DNA of 24,044 bases from Larix sibirica (GCA_004151065.3 NWUY0300017115.1:21228-45271), one strand, 5' to 3'; numbered from the stretch's first letter, positions 1-11,986 are shown. Translations and numbers: made by a program. Notes: generated from the sequence alone by a model not told the origin.

Positions 1-51
1 GAGGACAATGTTGCTTTTGAAGGGGGAGGGCATGTTAGGGTCCTACCCTAA
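1..51 (+). CDS. C-terminal tail of a Ty3/gypsy-type polyprotein (5' partial)
   Basis: Frame 1 reads EDNVAFEGGGHVRVLP followed by TAA at 49-51. A terminal acidic ED followed by a GGG-x-VR motif laid over the polypurine tract is, from general knowledge, how many plant Ty3/gypsy polyproteins end. The upstream part of the polyprotein (protease to integrase) lies left of the window. If the LTR starts at 33, the last six codons and the stop are inside the LTR, so the end of pol overlaps the 3' LTR by 19 bases. This segment is not repeated in the second copy, which begins exactly at the LTR start. Only 16 residues are visible, so the family call rests on the motif plus its position just before an LTR-like TG. 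Confidence 0.5.
   Translation, partial: EDNVAFEGGGHVRVLP
19..30 (+). promoter_or_regulatory. polypurine tract of the plus-strand LTR retrotransposon
   Basis: Twelve consecutive purines (GAAGGGGGAGGG) lie two bases before a TG that starts the LTR-like sequence at 33. A polypurine tract is the primer for plus-strand DNA synthesis and always sits directly upstream of the 3' LTR, so it gives the orientation of this element (plus strand) and marks the following LTR as the 3' one. Confidence 0.6.
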
Positions 52-400
52 CCCCCCTACTTTGACAATGTACAAAGTCATATGTCCCATTATATAGTTA
101 GTGCCCGGAGTGGGTAGTGACTTAATGCAAAAGGGTCATCTTTATTTAATAAAGACCCATTAGGTGGTTGACCCTTCTTAATAGTAGGATGATAAGTAGT
201 TAGGGTTTTGGTTATTGAAGCAATATGTATAGAGTAGTAAGCCATATGATGTTTTATAAAGAATTGTTGTTGTATTTGGAGATTTCTCTCGTGAAGAGGC
301 AAGTGAACATAATTCTCTATTTTGAATATCATTAATAAGAGAGACATTTCTCAAGTGTTATCTATTTTATCTTGTGTTTTTCCATTTTTCCTCTAAATTT
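33..400 (+). mobile_element. 3' LTR (or its left part) of a plus-strand Ty3/gypsy element
   Basis: The sequence starts with TGTTAGGGT directly after a polypurine tract and a gypsy-like pol C-terminus, as expected for the 5' edge of a 3' LTR. Its first 20 bases form an inverted repeat (34-41 against 45-52, three-base loop). The stretch to about 400 is AT-rich and non-coding. I could not find a matching LTR in the window, a convincing CA end, or a target-site duplication, so the right edge at about 400 is arbitrary; the LTR may be longer or truncated. Confidence 0.45.
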
Positions 401-1949
401 ATGGGGTTAAGTACTTTACATGGAAACATGCTTCTAAGGTGTAATTATATGCATGTCATAAATTTGGGAAAAATGGCCTCAACTAACTATTTATGCAAGT
501 TAACATCCAATATTTTTACTATGAATTTCCTTTTCAATTTACACATAAGAAGAAGCACAACTTAGAACCATCATATTACATAAATTTAAATAAACATGGA
601 ACACTTTTCTTTGAATAAGATGTCCAAGGAAACTAGATGTTGACAATAATTCTTTGACCCAATTGTAGGCAATTATATGTGGATACCGCTCCCAAGTCAA
701 GCTACGGGGCCACTAGATCCAAGGAAATTGGTATATGATGCTTAAGTATATCAAGTAACCCAATTTATATTAGGTTTAACCAAACATGTCACCATATAAC
801 TCTCTAGGTAACCATCCATCCATACCAACCATGCCATTTTGTTCCAATGTGCACCTAACATAAGGAATACAATACTTGAACTTCTTCTCTTTAATGTTAT
901 TCAAGGTGTGTAAATGGAATCTAACTTGATGTTTTACTTCATGATAACCCAACATAGTTTATCATGAATATTGAACCTTCAATTAGTAGTAATCTATAGG
1001 GAAATCAATATGGTATCCTATCAACCTATCCTCTATGCTCCTCTGCAGCCTTCCATCTATATCTCAAGTTCACCTTCTTCACTTTTAGCTCTCCTTCATC
1101 ACCGATAGATTTCCCACTACAACCTTCAACATGAGAGTATAACTTAGGGATGCATGAGTGAAATGGTTGTTTTATGAGTAAGGTATCTACGTCCATGAGT
1201 GGAGTCAAATGAGAATGAATGGAATATGATGTTGTCCTTGAATGAGCCAATATATTGGTCAATTTCAATTCCTTAAGAAAGGGTGGATAAACTATATATG
1301 CTTTTAATTCTTAAGAGGTTTGTATTTTAAAAGAGATGAAGTCTCTAAATCTCCTCATGACTTGTGCTCAACCCCCATGCTCCCATAAATAAGGAATATG
1401 AACTTTTTCACCAACCACCACATGCATTCAATTATTAGTGGTTGAGGTTGTTAATAAGGAACATGGTGAAAATTTGAAGGCTAGGATATTTAGGAAACTT
1501 TGGAAACTTATGATTATTAACTATTCCTTGGATCCCCCTTTATCCTTTCCCTATGGTGGAATCATAACTCTTCTCATGCACTTGCAACCAACCTTGGACC
1601 TTTATATTAATTTTTGAAATAATATTTACATATATTGAAAAAACCATGGCAATCCTACTTCATAGAAAGTGAATCCATGAAAATGGGTAACACTTTTTAG
1701 TAAAACATGGTGATGAAAAATTGACATTTTACATCTTTTAAAATTAAAGCCATCAAAACTTGTGTCCGTTGTGTGAATTTTGATGTGTAGTAAAAACCAT
1801 TTGTAAATAAATGTGTTGTCTTTCTAGGGATATTTTTTCAAAAAATATTAGTATCATTTAATGTGTCATATTTACATTTAATTAAATGCCTGCCCTTGAA
1901 AATTTCAAAGCAAGTTAAAAATTGATTGTTCCCATCAATTAATTAAATG

Positions 1950-1993
<44 letters not shown>

Positions 1994-4590
1994 GTGCCTT
2001 TGAAATTAGGGGAAAAATAGAAATTTTAAAATAAATTAAATAAAAAATATAATATGAAATCATAAGTGTGAAAATGTTATGCCATTGGATAGAGGATTCA
2101 TTGAGGAATATACAGTCCTAAACTCCACCACCTAATATGAGTGATATGAATGGGTTTCACCCTCAAGAAGTTGCAACTACAGAACATCCTGTAGCAAGAG
2201 GTCTGAAATTCATCATTTCAAGCTCGATCTAGGGCTTAATGGAGCTTTTCAAATAGCTTGATCAAGGGTTAATAAATCCCTCAATCGAGGTATTTATTGG
2301 GTTAAAATGATATCTTGAATGAGCTATTGCTCCAAAAAAACATAAATATAAATATTTTATAAACATAAAAATAAAAACATGTGTTGAGGCATATACTCAA
2401 TATTTATGTCACTGGTGGTTCTCTTTGAGATTTTGTTCTATGGCATTGTGTTAGATTATCATCCATCCCTCCAATATAAATCCTCCACATGCATTTTCCA
2501 TGTGTTCTTGCAACAATGTGTTTTAGCAATTACCTTCTTACGTTTCCTTGGTTTGAAACTCTTCCTATACATTGGTCGAAGTGGATGATAACGAAGTTGG
2601 GTGCCCATTTTTTGGCAAGTTCTATGTGCCAATATGTCTATAAGTCTTATTGTTGTAGTAAGTCTCTATGTCTTCTTGTTTCGATTGTTATTGTTGCTAG
2701 GTTCTCATAAATCAATGCTTGTTTATTGTGTTTAAAATTGTAATATGATGCCTTGGAGGAGCTTGTATGGTTGTCAAGCTTCATTGATGACTTGTTTGTT
2801 TTTATGATACAACTCATTATCCTGATAATCTCCATCCATGAGCCAATTGAGTGAGAGGAGATCCAATGAAAGAAGATAAATTCTTTGCTCATGGGTGTAG
2901 GCAATATGTGGATGTTGGGGCATTCTCGAAGCAAGAAGTCATGCAACATCAACCCTCTTGTTTTCGTGAGTGTTACTCTTAAGAATGATGAACCTCAGGC
3001 TAGATGCAAGGTTGCGGTGAAGGGATTGGTGTGCTAGAGGGTGGGATGCTAAATGAGAAGTAGTAATGATTAGGAGAGTTGGATTTGCAACCATTGTTTA
3101 TTCATATAGAAAATCATGCAAATGAGAACATGTCCACTAATCTGCAAGGCGCCTTGCAATGCCTATGGTGTGAGGTTAAGTCTGACAAGTTCATCCTAAT
3201 TTTTTGTAATTGTTTTGAGTAATAGACTTTGGATCATTTCATATTGGAGAACCTCTATATAAATATGGTGTAGTTGTCTAGCCTTTTTTTTGGGCATTAG
3301 AAAATGCTTTTTTTTGGGGGGGGGTTATTTTGGTCTAGTGTACTAGTCTAGTCGAGAGCTACAAAACACAACTCTAACTATACAATCTTTGTTTTGAGCA
3401 TCCATAAATGCCTATTTTGGGTTAATGTTTTGTTTTTTGTTATTTATGGTCTTGTCCAATTTGGTTGGGAGCGATGAAACCCAACTCTCCATGACAATTA
3501 ACCATATACATATTCATATTAAGAAAAAACTAGTTCAAAAAATCTAACAATACCTGAAGATGTAATCTAGCCCTTAGCCAATGAAAATCCTTTCTAAGTT
3601 TTTGTTGATGATGAACATGGTCTTATCCTTAACAAATATTATTTAATTCCTAAATCTATTTGTTTGGATTCTCTAAATTATCCTTGATCATCATTTTTAG
3701 AAGCTCAAGTTTTATTAAGTATATAAACTTAAGAGATGGCAAGTCTTGGAGAACCTAGTCCTACATAATGTCCTTACCATTGTCAATAATCTCTCTCATC
3801 TCAATAGCAAGCTTCTCGACAATGCTTCCAATATTGGTCAATGTTCATCCTACATGATTTGGTTTTCTTCCTTTAACTAGTTCAAAGTTATAGCTATGTG
3901 ATTCTATTCATAAATAATTGGTTTTAACTTCTCTCATTTGTGAAGTTATAATCCCAAAATTATCTCTACTAATATTCAAGTGGAATTCAAATATGGAGTA
4001 TGTTTAGCTCTTAGGAATATGACTTATCCTTGATAAATAAGGAGAAGGATCTCCATTCAAATTGCCAAAAAAAAATGTCAAAATCAAGCGGCAAATAATA
4101 GATGAACCATAATCATTCTCACAACAAAAAAAACTTCAAAATAATAGAAAATTCCAAGTCACACAACTAACACACTATTTAATGTACTAGATTTCCTTTA
4201 ATTATAACTAAATAGTCAACACCGTGACTGAAATAATTCCATTCATTTACTATTATGAACTATACTTTGTATAAAATGTTTGTTTCTCAAACCAATGAAT
4301 AACATATTATGTTGTGTACAATGTATTTTTCATTATTTAACACTTTTATACAAGATGATTATCATGAAAAAATCTTCAAACAAAGTATCTAAGTGCTTTT
4401 TATGTTCTTCTAATTTCAACCTCTAGACATCCGTGTTACTAATATTCTTATTTATATATTTTTTCCACTAAATGTTTGAAAACCATGTGATAACTAACAC
4501 ATGATTTTTAATAAAGTAATGTATATTTTGTTATGATATTTTTTTCTCTTTCTTGATTATGCTACACTAGATTCCTCCAAAAGGTTGATT
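401..4590. other. AT-rich non-coding stretch, no recognisable gene
   Basis: Only short open frames (up to about 100 codons) occur here, on both strands, with no family motif, no consistent codon structure and no neighbours that would make an operon or exon chain. I see no retrotransposon domain. It holds a microsatellite at 1950-1993 and a T8G9 homopolymer junction at 3308-3324. It may be decayed repeat DNA, but nothing in it lets me name a family. Confidence 0.5.
1950..1993. repeat. compound microsatellite (CT)n(CA)n
   Basis: An uninterrupted run of CT dinucleotides (1950-1978) passes directly into CA dinucleotides (to about 1993). The same tract with the same length is at 9311-9354 in the other copy. 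Microsatellites of this length change fast, so equal length argues that the two copies are one locus, or two very close alleles. Confidence 0.95.
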
Positions 4591-4591
4591 T

Positions 4592-4625
4592 GGGAAAAAC
4601 TATGCTATGGGAAAAACTATGTTAT
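4592..4625. repeat. 17-bp direct tandem duplication
   Basis: GGGAAAAACTATGCTAT at 4592-4608 is followed at once by GGGAAAAACTATGTTAT at 4609-4625, one base different. It is a simple local duplication and is repeated at 11953-11986. Confidence 0.9.
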
Positions 4626-4693
4626 GGATCCGAAAAACATTGTTTATAACAACCTATGCAAGCAGTAATGTCCAGTAATGTCCATGACATAGC

Positions 4694-4844
4694 TTGCAGC
4701 ATAGATGTATGGACATGCATAGATATGCTTGCAGCAGAGATGCATGGGCATGCATAGATATGCAAATGAGAATTGCATAAACATGTTTGTAGCATAGATG
4801 CATAGCCATCCACATATATGAAAATGAGAATTGCATAGAGATGC
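4694..4844. repeat. degenerate 35-bp minisatellite with alternating short spacer
   Basis: Three 35-bp units built around GCATAGATG...GCATAGATATGC lie at 4694-4728, 4729-4763 and 4786-4820. The first two are adjacent. The third is flanked on both sides by copies of a second motif, AAATGAGAATTGCATA (4764-4785 and 4821-4844), so the larger repeat is 35-bp unit plus 22-24-bp spacer. The same array is at 12055-12205. It ends about 70 bp before the LTR at 4913. Confidence 0.8.
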
Positions 4845-5739
4845 AAATGAGGAAGCTCAGTGATGTTATATGTACATAACTAGTTGTACAAACGCCCAAG
4901 TTTAGATGTTGTTGTTAGCACCCAAAATGACCCCCTAGGTTGTGGGAGAGGGCAAGCCAGGGTACTTTAGACTTGTGCTACTAACCCAGCACAGTCAGAG
5001 AGGGATCTCTCTTAAAAAGGGGCTGAAGATAATCAGAAAGAAACGCAGAGCCTTACTATTCAGGATGATCATTCAAAGTGTCAGCCTCATTCTTAAACTT
5101 ATGAAAGACTGGAAATAATCAAGGTTGTCAACAATGAAAACAAACACATTAGCCTTCATTCACTCAAGATATTCGTTCAAAACATGTTCCGAAGATCAGA
5201 TTTCTGTAAAGGGCAAGTTGTTTAAAGTTTGGCAGGATAATCATAAGAGAGACGTGGGCAATGGAGTCATGACACAACACAGAAATCAAATAGCAGCGCT
5301 GTAGCGTGGGACATTAAAACAGAGGCAAGGTAACCACCCGCTTCCATCGAAATTCTATTTTCTGGTGATAAAAGAAGAAGGAAAGGATAGACCATCGATA
5401 CGAGCATCCAGCATAGATGAATTCAATATCAACTTTAGTGGAACTGTTGAATGAACACCTGAAACAGTAGCTAGAGCGTGTTGCCAAGAATTCTATACCA
5501 CTATACAATGATTTCAGATATGAAAGGGAAAACATAAAGGGAGTGAAAAACAGGAAGCACAATCACGTAAGGAAAAGAGAATAAACAGACAGTAAGCAAA
5601 GCGACCCATGAATCGATGTTGAAATGCCCATTACAAACAATGCAATTCTATCAAAGGAAACATCTCAGAAATATAGAACCAGGCTCTCCCAGGCCTTGGC
5701 CAAAATGATTTTTCAACCCTTTGATCTCCTATTACATGG

Positions 5740-5749
5740 CTATTTATAG
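5740..5749 (-). promoter_or_regulatory. LTR TATA box
   Basis: The minus strand reads CTATAAATAG, a near-ideal plant TATA box, about 1.57 kb into the LTR in the transcribed direction. It is unchanged in all three LTR sequences of the window (also 13101-13110 and 18101-18110). Transcription would start some 30 bp downstream, placing U3 at about 5,750-7,323 and R/U5 below it. Confidence 0.6.
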
Positions 5750-6718
5750 GCTCTTGGCCCTGGGCTGAGCATCAAAATTGTTACAAAATACGCCGCCACT
5801 TTCATGGCTCAGCTAACCACCTCTGACAACAAATCATACGGTGAAAAGGACCCATAACTAACTACGACTGCTTTCTACAGGTGTTTCTTTGTAAGGTGCA
5901 TACTATGACGATTTTAACGACCCAAGGACTTTAGCAGCCCTCAAAAATTTGAGAAAATAGACAAATTTATACATTTTATCCAAGGACAGACTTGTCGGGT
6001 GGGAAAAAGAAATGGAGCGAACAACTCACCACCTCATTCTGGAACTTTCAACTGACCTTGGGGCCTGAAGAAGTCCTCTACTTTCAAGGTGTCTTCATCT
6101 GGTCTCTTTTCTGCTGAAAGGGGAGGTGTCGCCTCTGTGGGGAGGATGTAATCCTTGATGATTTCCTCATATGGGCCTGTTCCTTGCTCACCTTCAGAGG
6201 CTTCTTTCTTCTCCTGTCGACGTCGATTTCCTCCACACCCAATGGTCCTCGTGCTCCTCAGGTTCACTGGCTGAACTGTCTTCCACGTGGTCGAAGACTA
6301 GTGGAGAGGAGGGAATATGCTCCTCTTCCACCTCAGACCATACTTGCTTTGGTGCAACCACCACCTCAGCTCCTTGGTCGCTCTCCATAAGCGGACTGTA
6401 ACTGAAAAGCACCCGAGTGGATAAGCTCGCCACCTTCTCCATGCCACCACTCTGCATCAGGACGTAGGGGCCACGCTTATAATGGACGTGACAATGACGA
6501 TAGTTGTGTGTGGTGACCTCTGCCCTGCTGGCCTGACAGATTCTGCCAACCAAGCAACAATGCTTCCTACCAATCGAGTTGACATTATACATGCTTGACG
6601 TGGCCTCTCGGACAGGTGGGGAGATATGCGATGACAATGAGGTGGCTTTGGCTTCATTAGTCATCATTTTAGTGTCAGCAAGGCGACCTTCCATCCTTCT
6701 ATTGTACGATCAAACGGG

Positions 6719-7073
6719 CACCGTTGATCTCTACCTGATCCAAATCAGGATCGTCGGATGGCGTTGCTCCTACCATGTTCGCAATCTTGGATTTGATTGT
6801 CCTGGCACACAAGTAAGATCTGTGAACTCCTTTTGAGCCGCAGATCTCCCCTCCTTTGAATCGCAGCCGTTGGCATGCGTCGGGGCTTAGTCAGACTTCG
6901 CAAATATGAAATGCATCTTTTAATGTGCATGTTGAAAGCGCGAACATTTGATCGACCGCTGATCTAGGAGATCAACCGTCGATTGGCTTGGACATGCCTA
7001 TCGGTTAACCACTCTGCTCGCGGTTATACAACTCGCAACTTTCTCTGCAACGGGCCTCTATGACCGTCGATCC
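6719..7073 (-). promoter_or_regulatory. cluster of degenerate ACGGTYGATC-like motifs in LTR U3
   Basis: Within 355 bp upstream of the TATA box, related motifs occur at 6719-6730 (GATCAACGGT on the minus strand), 6861-6873 (CAACGGC), 6950-6965 (GATCAGCGGTCGATC), 6970-6983 (ATCGACGGTTGATC) and 7060-7073 (GATCGACGGTCAT). Several are near-palindromic. Repeated motifs in U3 are common enhancer architecture in LTRs; no binding protein is claimed. The same cluster is at 14080-14434. Confidence 0.45.
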
Positions 7074-7323
7074 ACCTTGATTCTGCTCTCCACCATCCAA
7101 AGGTGCCCTTCTCTACTACAGGTGTAATTCTTCAATTTCACTCCATTAGCCATCCTTTAGACCTTGGGCCTCACTAGATAATCCCTCCTTAGGCTAAACT
7201 GACTGCACATGGTTCTTTTAATTCCCTGTCTTTGCGCCACGCAGACTGAGAAAGAAACTTCTCCTTTGCTGATATTAAGGGTCTAAACCCCATCTGATAT
7301 TTAGCACAATCCTAGTGCTAGCA

Positions 7324-7392
7324 ACAAGATCCAATTGGGGATGCTATCCTCCCTGTGAGGTAGCAAAGAACCCCATAGACCAGTGCCTTATC
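7324..7392 (-). mobile_element. first 69 bp of the retrotransposon internal region next to the LTR (left-copy version)
   Basis: It corresponds to 14685-14753. Four of its 69 bases differ from the other copy, whereas the preceding 7.29 kb show only three differences, so this contig end may carry consensus errors or reads from another family member. The sequence stops at the N. Confidence 0.8.
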
Positions 7393-7393
7393 N
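7393..7393. other. single N: contig join
   Basis: The only ambiguous base in the window. The base before it is the last base of the duplicated block and the base after it is the first base of the second block, exactly as when two overlapping contigs are joined end to end without overlap removal. Confidence 0.9.
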
Positions 7394-7761
7394 TGTTAGG
7401 GTCCTACCCTAACCCCCCTACTTTGACAATGTACAAAGTCATATGTCCCATTATATAGTTAGTGCCCGGAGTGGGTAGTGACTTAATGCAAAAGGGTCAT
7501 CTTTATTTAATAAAGACCCATTAGGTGGTTGACCCTTCTTAATAGTAGGATGATAAGTAGTTAGGGTTTTGGTTATTGAAGCAATATGTATAGAGTAGTA
7601 AGCCATATGATGTTTTATAAAGAATTGTTGTTGTATTTGGAGATTTCTCTCGTGAAGAGGCAAGTGAACATAATTCTCTATTTTGAATATCATTAATAAG
7701 AGAGACATTTCTCAAGTGTTATCTATTTTATCTTGTGTTTTTCCATTTTTCCTCTAAATTT
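7394..7761 (+). mobile_element. second copy of the plus-strand gypsy LTR start
   Basis: Identical, as far as compared, to 33-400, but without the pol tail and polypurine tract that precede it in the left copy. The contig begins at the first base of the LTR. Its right edge is as uncertain as in the left copy. Confidence 0.45.
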
Positions 7762-9310
7762 ATGGGGTTAAGTACTTTACATGGAAACATGCTTCTAAGG
7801 TGTAATTATATGCATGTCATAAATTTGGGAAAAATGGCCTCAACTAACTATTTATGCAAGTTAACATCCAATATTTTTACTATGAATTTCCTTTTCAATT
7901 TACACATAAGAAGAAGCACAACTTAGAACCATCATATTACATAAATTTAAATAAACATGGAACACTTTTCTTTGAATAAGATGTCCAAGGAAACTAGATG
8001 TTGACAATAATTCTTTGACCCAATTGTAGGCAATTATATGTGGATACCGCTCCCAAGTCAAGCTACGGGGCCACTAGATCCAAGGAAATTGGTATATGAT
8101 GCTTAAGTATATCAAGTAACCCAATTTATATTAGGTTTAACCAAACATGTCACCATATAACTCTCTAGGTAACCATCCATCCATACCAACCATGCCATTT
8201 TGTTCCAATGTGCACCTAACATAAGGAATACAATACTTGAACTTCTTCTCTTTAATGTTATTCAAGGTGTGTAAATGGAATCTAACTTGATGTTTTACTT
8301 CATGATAACCCAACATAGTTTATCATGAATATTGAACCTTCAATTAGTAGTAATCTATAGGGAAATCAATATGGTATCCTATCAACCTATCCTCTATGCT
8401 CCTCTGCAGCCTTCCATCTATATCTCAAGTTCACCTTCTTCACTTTTAGCTCTCCTTCATCACCGATAGATTTCCCACTACAACCTTCAACATGAGAGTA
8501 TAACTTAGGGATGCATGAGTGAAATGGTTGTTTTATGAGTAAGGTATCTACGTCCATGAGTGGAGTCAAATGAGAATGAATGGAATATGATGTTGTCCTT
8601 GAATGAGCCAATATATTGGTCAATTTCAATTCCTTAAGAAAGGGTGGATAAACTATATATGCTTTTAATTCTTAAGAGGTTTGTATTTTAAAAGAGATGA
8701 AGTCTCTAAATCTCCTCATGACTTGTGCTCAACCCCCATGCTCCCATAAATAAGGAATATGAACTTTTTCACCAACCACCACATGCATTCAATTATTAGT
8801 GGTTGAGGTTGTTAATAAGGAACATGGTGAAAATTTGAAGGCTAGGATATTTAGGAAACTTTGGAAACTTATGATTATTAACTATTCCTTGGATCCCCCT
8901 TTATCCTTTCCCTATGGTGGAATCATAACTCTTCTCATGCACTTGCAACCAACCTTGGACCTTTATATTAATTTTTGAAATAATATTTACATATATTGAA
9001 AAAACCATGGCAATCCTACTTCATAGAAAGTGAATCCATGAAAATGGGTAACACTTTTTAGTAAAACATGGTGATGAAAAATTGACATTTTACATCTTTT
9101 AAAATTAAAGCCATCAAAACTTGTGTCCGTTGTGTGAATTTTGATGTGTAGTAAAAACCATTTGTAAATAAATGTGTTGTCTTTCTAGGGATATTTTTTC
9201 AAAAAATATTAGTATCATTTAATGTGTCATATTTACATTTAATTAAATGCCTGCCCTTGAAAATTTCAAAGCAAGTTAAAAATTGATTGTTCCCATCAAT
9301 TAATTAAATG

Positions 9311-9354
<44 letters not shown>

Positions 9355-11951
9355 GTGCCTTTGAAATTAAGGGAAAAATAGAAATTTTAAAATAAATTAA
9401 ATAAAAAATATAATATGAAATCATAAGTGTGAAAATGTTATGCCATTGGATAGAGGATTCATTGAGGAATATACAGTCCTAAACTCCACCACCTAATATG
9501 AGTGATATGAATGGGTTTCACCCTCAAGAAGTTGCAACTACAGAACATCCTGTAGCAAGAGGTCTGAAATTCATCATTTCAAGCTCGATCTAGGGCTTAA
9601 TGGAGCTTTTCAAATAGCTTGATCAAGGGTTAATAAATCCCTCAATCGAGGTATTTATTGGGTTAAAATGATATCTTGAATGAGCTATTGCTCCAAAAAA
9701 ACATAAATATAAATATTTTATAAACATAAAAATAAAAACATGTGTTGAGGCATATACTCAATATTTATGTCACTGGTGGTTCTCTTTGAGATTTTGTTCT
9801 ATGGCATTGTGTTAGATTATCATCCATCCCTCCAATATAAATCCTCCACATGCATTTTCCATGTGTTCTTGCAACAATGTGTTTTAGCAATTACCTTCTT
9901 ACGTTTCCTTGGTTTGAAACTCTTCCTATACATTGGTCGAAGTGGATGATAACGAAGTTGGGTGCCCATTTTTTGGCAAGTTCTATGTGCCAATATGTCT
10001 ATAAGTCTTATTGTTGTAGTAAGTCTCTATGTCTTCTTGTTTCGATTGTTATTGTTGCTAGGTTCTCATAAATCAATGCTTGTTTATTGTGTTTAAAATT
10101 GTAATATGATGCCTTGGAGGAGCTTGTATGGTTGTCAAGCTTCATTGATGACTTGTTTGTTTTTATGATACAACTCATTATCCTGATAATCTCCATCCAT
10201 GAGCCAATTGAGTGAGAGGAGATCCAATGAAAGAAGATAAATTCTTTGCTCATGGGTGTAGGCAATATGTGGATGTTGGGGCATTCTCGAAGCAAGAAGT
10301 CATGCAACATCAACCCTCTTGTTTTCGTGAGTGTTACTCTTAAGAATGATGAACCTCAGGCTAGATGCAAGGTTGCGGTGAAGGGATTGGTGTGCTAGAG
10401 GGTGGGATGCTAAATGAGAAGTAGTAATGATTAGGAGAGTTGGATTTGCAACCATTGTTTATTCATATAGAAAATCATGCAAATGAGAACATGTCCACTA
10501 ATCTGCAAGGCGCCTTGCAATGCCTATGGTGTGAGGTTAAGTCTGACAAGTTCATCCTAATTTTTTGTAATTGTTTTGAGTAATAGACTTTGGATCATTT
10601 CATATTGGAGAACCTCTATATAAATATGGTGTAGTTGTCTAGCCTTTTTTTTGGGCATTAGAAAATGCTTTTTTTTGGGGGGGGGTTATTTTGGTCTAGT
10701 GTACTAGTCTAGTCGAGAGCTACAAAACACAACTCTAACTATACAATCTTTGTTTTGAGCATCCATAAATGCCTATTTTGGGTTAATGTTTTGTTTTTTG
10801 TTATTTATGGTCTTGTCCAATTTGGTTGGGAGCGATGAAACCCAACTCTCCATGACAATTAACCATATACATATTCATATTAAGAAAAAACTAGTTCAAA
10901 AAATCTAACAATACCTGAAGATGTAATCTAGCCCTTAGCCAATGAAAATCCTTTCTAAGTTTTTGTTGATGATGAACATGGTCTTATCCTTAACAAATAT
11001 TATTTAATTCCTAAATCTATTTGTTTGGATTCTCTAAATTATCCTTGATCATCATTTTTAGAAGCTCAAGTTTTATTAAGTATATAAACTTAAGAGATGG
11101 CAAGTCTTGGAGAACCTAGTCCTACATAATGTCCTTACCATTGTCAATAATCTCTCTCATCTCAATAGCAAGCTTCTCGACAATGCTTCCAATATTGGTC
11201 AATGTTCATCCTACATGATTTGGTTTTCTTCCTTTAACTAGTTCAAAGTTATAGCTATGTGATTCTATTCATAAATAATTGGTTTTAACTTCTCTCATTT
11301 GTGAAGTTATAATCCCAAAATTATCTCTACTAATATTCAAGTGGAATTCAAATATGGAGTATGTTTAGCTCTTAGGAATATGACTTATCCTTGATAAATA
11401 AGGAGAAGGATCTCCATTCAAATTGCCAAAAAAAAATGTCAAAATCAAGCGGCAAATAATAGATGAACCATAATCATTCTCACAACAAAAAAAACTTCAA
11501 AATAATAGAAAATTCCAAGTCACACAACTAACACACTATTTAATGTACTAGATTTCCTTTAATTATAACTAAATAGTCAACACCGTGACTGAAATAATTC
11601 CATTCATTTACTATTATGAACTATACTTTGTATAAAATGTTTGTTTCTCAAACCAATGAATAACATATTATGTTGTGTACAATGTATTTTTCATTATTTA
11701 ACACTTTTATACAAGATGATTATCATGAAAAAATCTTCAAACAAAGTATCTAAGTGCTTTTTATGTTCTTCTAATTTCAACCTCTAGACATCCGTGTTAC
11801 TAATATTCTTATTTATATATTTTTTCCACTAAATGTTTGAAAACCATGTGATAACTAACACATGATTTTTAATAAAGTAATGTATATTTTGTTATGATAT
11901 TTTTTTCTCTTTCTTGATTATGCTACACTAGATTCCTCCAAAAGGTTGATT
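7762..11951. other. AT-rich non-coding stretch (second copy of 401-4590)
   Basis: Same content as 401-4590, with one substitution noticed (9370). It includes the (CT)n(CA)n tract and the T8G9 junction at 10669-10685. No gene recognised. Confidence 0.5.
9311..9354. repeat. compound microsatellite (CT)n(CA)n, second copy
   Basis: Same tract and same length as 1950-1993. Confidence 0.95.
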
Positions 11952-11952
11952 T

Positions 11953-11986
11953 GGGAAAAACTATGCTATGGGAAAAACTATGTTAT
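11953..11986. repeat. 17-bp direct tandem duplication, second copy
   Basis: Same as 4592-4625. Confidence 0.9.

Larger units (their letters stand above)
4913..7323 (-). mobile_element. LTR of the gag-only retrotransposon (left-copy version of the 3' LTR)
   Basis: This 2,411-bp segment begins TGTTAGCACC and ends GTGCTAGCA, so it has TG...CA ends with imperfect terminal inverted repeats. It matches 12274-14684 almost perfectly (same locus, doubled by the contig overlap) and 17261-19446 at clearly lower identity. The strand is set by the primer binding site beside the third copy and by a minus-strand TATA box at 5740-5749. If the overlap is merged, this entry and 12274-14684 are the same LTR. 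A 166-codon minus-strand frame (6694-6194) lies inside; it is broken in the other LTR and I do not regard it as a gene. Confidence 0.85.
33..7392. repeat. left copy of a 7,360-bp near-identical duplication (probable unmerged contig overlap)
   Basis: Every block I compared recurs at an offset of exactly 7,361 in 7394-14753. Substitutions found: 2009 g / 9370 a, 5235 g / 12596 a, 5674 t / 13035 c, and four close together at 7333, 7343, 7354 and 7372 (partners 14694, 14704, 14715, 14733). No indel was seen, and slippage-prone tracts (microsatellite at 1950, T8G9 at 3308) have equal length in both copies. This piece ends at the N, mid-way into the internal region of the minus-strand retrotransposon. 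Confidence 0.95.

Noticed and set aside
2406-2952. Overlapping open frames on both strands (60-101 codons)
   Set aside because: They overlap each other on opposite strands, have no family motif, and sit in AT-rich sequence.
4694-4844. CRISPR-like repeat-spacer pattern
   Set aside because: The repeats are degenerate, the spacers are themselves repeated, two units have no spacer, and the context is plant retrotransposon DNA.
5314-5562. 82-codon minus-strand frame in LTR R/U5, with a related frame at 17723-17923
   Set aside because: Similarity only reflects LTR homology; no motif and no start context.
6194-6694. 166-codon minus-strand frame in the LTR (also 13555-14055), with a Cys/His-rich stretch
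   Set aside because: The same region of the 5' LTR is frameshifted and lacks 238 bp, the differences between LTRs change many residues, and long chance frames are common in GC-richer LTR parts. It may be worth a family search but is not supported as a gene.
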